Part shown: positions 62,415-64,000 of the stretch, in pieces
How the letters are laid out: every line of letters starts with the position of its first letter
Position numbering within the stretch: the stretch's first letter is position 1
Origin: JAXLXE01 sp046328115
GTDB taxonomy: Bacteria > Chloroflexota > UBA6077 > JACCZL01
Length of the DNA: 64,000 bases
Reading direction: 5' to 3'
Assembly: GCA_046328115.1 (NCBI GenBank)
Contig: JAXLXE010000004.1
Span: forward strand, 186,001 to 250,000
Translations under genes and position numbers: made by a program
Notes under the pieces: model-generated
Told to the model about the DNA's origin: nothing
The model's database searches: none
Seen by the model: only the letters and a program-made list of their open reading frames with translations

Positions 62415-63296
62415 GTGCTGTACGCGGATAAGATCAAGGTGGGGGTGGTCTTCCCCCAGGTGGAGATCGGGGCGGACCCAGCCGGCGTGCGCGCGTACGC
62501 GCAGGCGGCGGAGGGACTGGGCTACGGTCACCTGCTGGCGTATGACCACGTGGTGGGCGCTGATACCTCGGTGCACGCGGGCTGGGCCGGCCCGTACACG
62601 TCCAACTCGATGTTCCACGAGGTGTTCGTCCTGTTCGGCTACCTGGCAGCGGCCACGCCCAGACTCGAGCTCGTGAGCGGCGTCATCATCCTGCCGCAGC
62701 GTCAGGCCACCCTGGTAGCCAAGCAGGCCGCGGAGATCGACGTGCTCACCGGCGGCAAGTTCCGCCTGGGCGTGGGCATCGGCTGGAACTACGTGGAGTA
62801 CGAAGCACTGGGGATGGACTTCAAGAACCGCGCCCGTCGCTATGAGGAGCAGATCACCCTGATGCGGCGGCTCTTCCAGGAGCCTACATTTTCGTTCAAA
62901 GGCACGTACCACCAGATCACTGGTGCCGGCATCCTGCCGCTCCCGGTACAGCGGCCCATTCCCATCTGGATCGGCGGCTCCGCCGAGCCGGCCCTCAAGC
63001 GCGCCGCGGAGCTGGCAGACGGGTTCTTCCCGCAGCGCCCACTGGAAGGCGGCTGGCCCGCCACGATCGCGCGGATGCGTGCCTGGCGCGAGGCAACGGG
63101 CAAGACCTGGGACTCGTTCGGCATCGAGGGCCGCATCAACGCGGGCGTCGATGGTCCAGACGAGTGGCGTAAAGCCGCCGAGGAGTGGCGAGACCTGGGC
63201 GCCACGCACCTGACGGTGAACACCATGAACGGCGGACTAAAGGGTCCCGACGAGCATATCAAGCGCATCCGCGAGGTCCACGCGGCGCTCAGCTAG
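62415..63296 (+). CDS. LLM-class (F420-type) oxidoreductase
   Basis: GTG 62415 has GGAGGG four bases upstream and gives 293 residues. The luciferase-like barrel contains GVVFPQVEIGADPAGVRAYAQAAEGLGYGHLLAYDHVVG, LVSGVIILPQRQATLVAKQAAEIDVLTGGKFRLGVGIGWN, and RPIPIWIGGSAEPALKRAAE. This is the pattern of the F420-dependent subgroup rather than FMN monooxygenases. Substrate unknown. Confidence 0.92.
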   Translation: MLYADKIKVGVVFPQVEIGADPAGVRAYAQAAEGLGYGHLLAYDHVVGADTSVHAGWAGPYTSNSMFHEVFVLFGYLAAATPRLELVSGVIILPQRQATLVAKQAAEIDVLTGGKFRLGVGIGWNYVEYEALGMDFKNRARRYEEQITLMRRLFQEPTFSFKGTYHQITGAGILPLPVQRPIPIWIGGSAEPALKRAAELADGFFPQRPLEGGWPATIARMRAWREATGKTWDSFGIEGRINAGVDGPDEWRKAAEEWRDLGATHLTVNTMNGGLKGPDEHIKRIREVHAALS

Positions 63297-63367
63297 GCTG
63301 GGGCGCGGGCGGATGCCACTCCGCGGCACATCCCGGCGAGCGCGTTCGTTGAATCCGGTGCAAGGCG

Positions 63368-63395
63368 GCGCACGGCCCACACGCGGGCCGTGCGC
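63368..63395 (+). terminator. hairpin terminator after the LLM oxidoreductase
   Basis: GCGCACGGCCC (63368-63378), a six-base ACACGC loop and GGGCCGTGCGC (63385-63395) form a perfect 11-bp stem 72 bp after the stop. It is the longest perfect GC hairpin noted in the window, and it has no U-tract. Confidence 0.65.
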
Positions 63396-63452
63396 AGTCA
63401 GGCGATGCGCGAGCGAACGCAGGGGGCGCGGGGATGACCACAGGCAGTATCC

Positions 63453-64000
63453 ATGAGTGAGCCCGCGCGCCTAGAGCCCAGCGACGCCGTCCCCTCCGAC
63501 GAGGACTTGGACCCGGAGAGCGAAGTACGGGGCTCCGGTGACGACCCCGAGAGGCGGCGTCGGGCCAGCCCACGGCAGAAGAAGTCGCTCGAGTACGTCA
63601 AGGATCGTCGCGGTGGGCGGTCCTACGGTCGCCATTCCAGGCATTCGTGGCCAAGGTTGAAGTCTCTCCCGCAACGCGTGGCGCGCAGGCAGGTGAAGCG
63701 TCAACTTGTCAGCGTGCTGGGTACAGTCTCACCTCTGGACACAGACGTGACCTCGGACGCCCTGCAGCCCCACACGTTATTCGGCGGCGGGGCCATGTCG
63801 TTGCGCGACTGGCTCCGCCGGGCGCGCGAGCGGCGGTTGGGGGCCACGGGACGCAAGCAGGCCGCGGGCGTTGCGCACGGGTACTCGCCCAAGTGGTTTG
63901 CCTCGATGCTAGAGACGCTGATGTCCGAGCGCTCCGAGGCAAGCCGGCGTGTGGCGCAGATTATCCGCCTGACTCTTGAGCTCCCGTCCGATGTCTGGGG
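63453..64000 (+). CDS. partial hypothetical protein, runs off the right edge
   Basis: ATG 63453 opens a frame without a stop to the end of the window (182 codons). The start is acidic (EPSDAVPSDEDLDPESE). It is followed by a very basic stretch (RRRRASPRQKKSLEYVKDRRGGRSYG, RHSWPRLKSLPQRVARRQVKRQL), then AMSLRDWLRRARERRLG and SPKWFASMLETLMSERSEA. The KKSLEYVKDRR pattern recalls small uncharacterised proteins of Chloroflexota, but I cannot name the family. No ribosome binding site is evident. Confidence 0.6.
   Translation, partial: MSEPARLEPSDAVPSDEDLDPESEVRGSGDDPERRRRASPRQKKSLEYVKDRRGGRSYGRHSRHSWPRLKSLPQRVARRQVKRQLVSVLGTVSPLDTDVTSDALQPHTLFGGGAMSLRDWLRRARERRLGATGRKQAAGVAHGYSPKWFASMLETLMSERSEASRRVAQIIRLTLELPSDVW

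Overview
The window is a high-GC bacterial chromosome segment with densely packed genes. Several traits together suggest a member of the Chloroflexota, probably related to Thermomicrobia or another heterotrophic lineage: twin-arginine lipoprotein substrate-binding proteins, an F420-type (LLM) oxidoreductase, a tungsten-type aldehyde:ferredoxin oxidoreductase, several MFS_3 exporters and Uma2 proteins, enolase-superfamily enzymes, and many GTG/TTG starts. This placement is inferred from gene content; no rRNA or other marker gene is present.

The strongest discovery is a pair of probable selenoproteins. A membrane-anchored DsbA-like protein (13434-14108) and a glutaredoxin-PDZ protein (18224-18799, minus strand) each have an in-frame TGA exactly where the first cysteine of the CXXC active site belongs (U-P-G-C and U-P-W-C). 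Each also has a perfect 7-bp hairpin starting 15-18 nt after the TGA, where a bacterial SECIS element should be. A conventional gene caller would truncate or split both genes.

Layout. 1-6200: a promoter with an operator-like palindrome drives a secreted Gly/Ser-rich repeat protein (frame broken by a run of 11 G), a 1438-residue secreted RHS-repeat protein and a small membrane protein in the immunity-gene position. 6400-9450: antitoxin relic, D-2-hydroxyacid dehydrogenase, pgi. 9476-13400: enolase-superfamily enzyme, membrane glycosyltransferase-like protein, Met-rich DUF305 protein. 13434-21531: redox block with seleno-DsbA, a membrane/ferredoxin/adenylate-cyclase fusion, and a minus-strand series AAA ATPase - TPR membrane protein - seleno-glutaredoxin-PDZ - aldehyde:ferredoxin oxidoreductase - MoaD-like carrier. 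21582-26085: type I dehydroquinate dehydratase fused to a degenerate shikimate-dehydrogenase-like domain, orphan DNA methyltransferase, a two-gene cyclase-containing unit, nucleotidyltransferase. 26082-32434: minus-strand catabolic operon (solute-binding protein, MDR dehydrogenase, Gfo/Idh/MocA oxidoreductase, two tandem paralogous MFS transporters).

32435-35420 is accessory: AbrB-PIN toxin-antitoxin module flanked by imperfect direct repeats, a MarR-GNAT fusion from an apparently leaderless promoter, a DUF2834-like protein and a frameshifted HicB relic. 35440-45652 carries sugar and amino-acid metabolism (Gfo/Idh/MocA, GH51 arabinofuranosidase, 3-hydroxyisobutyrate-dehydrogenase-like and DAO-like enzymes), two Uma2 proteins, an AlkZ-like winged-helix protein and clpP. 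45867-50696 is a dipeptide/oligosaccharide-type ABC importer (binding protein and two permeases, no ATPase) with an enolase-superfamily dehydratase. 50704-53349 holds stress functions (MarR, USP-USP-CBS, Hsp20). 53604-63296 holds a Pat-like GNAT/acyl-CoA synthetase, a DUF3052-like protein, an MFS exporter that seems to start at ACG, an AlkD-like repair protein, a degenerate Uma2, enoyl-CoA hydratase, type III CoA-transferase, a secreted protein and an LLM oxidoreductase. A partial hypothetical gene runs off the right edge. I found no tRNA, rRNA, CRISPR array, insertion sequence or phage gene.
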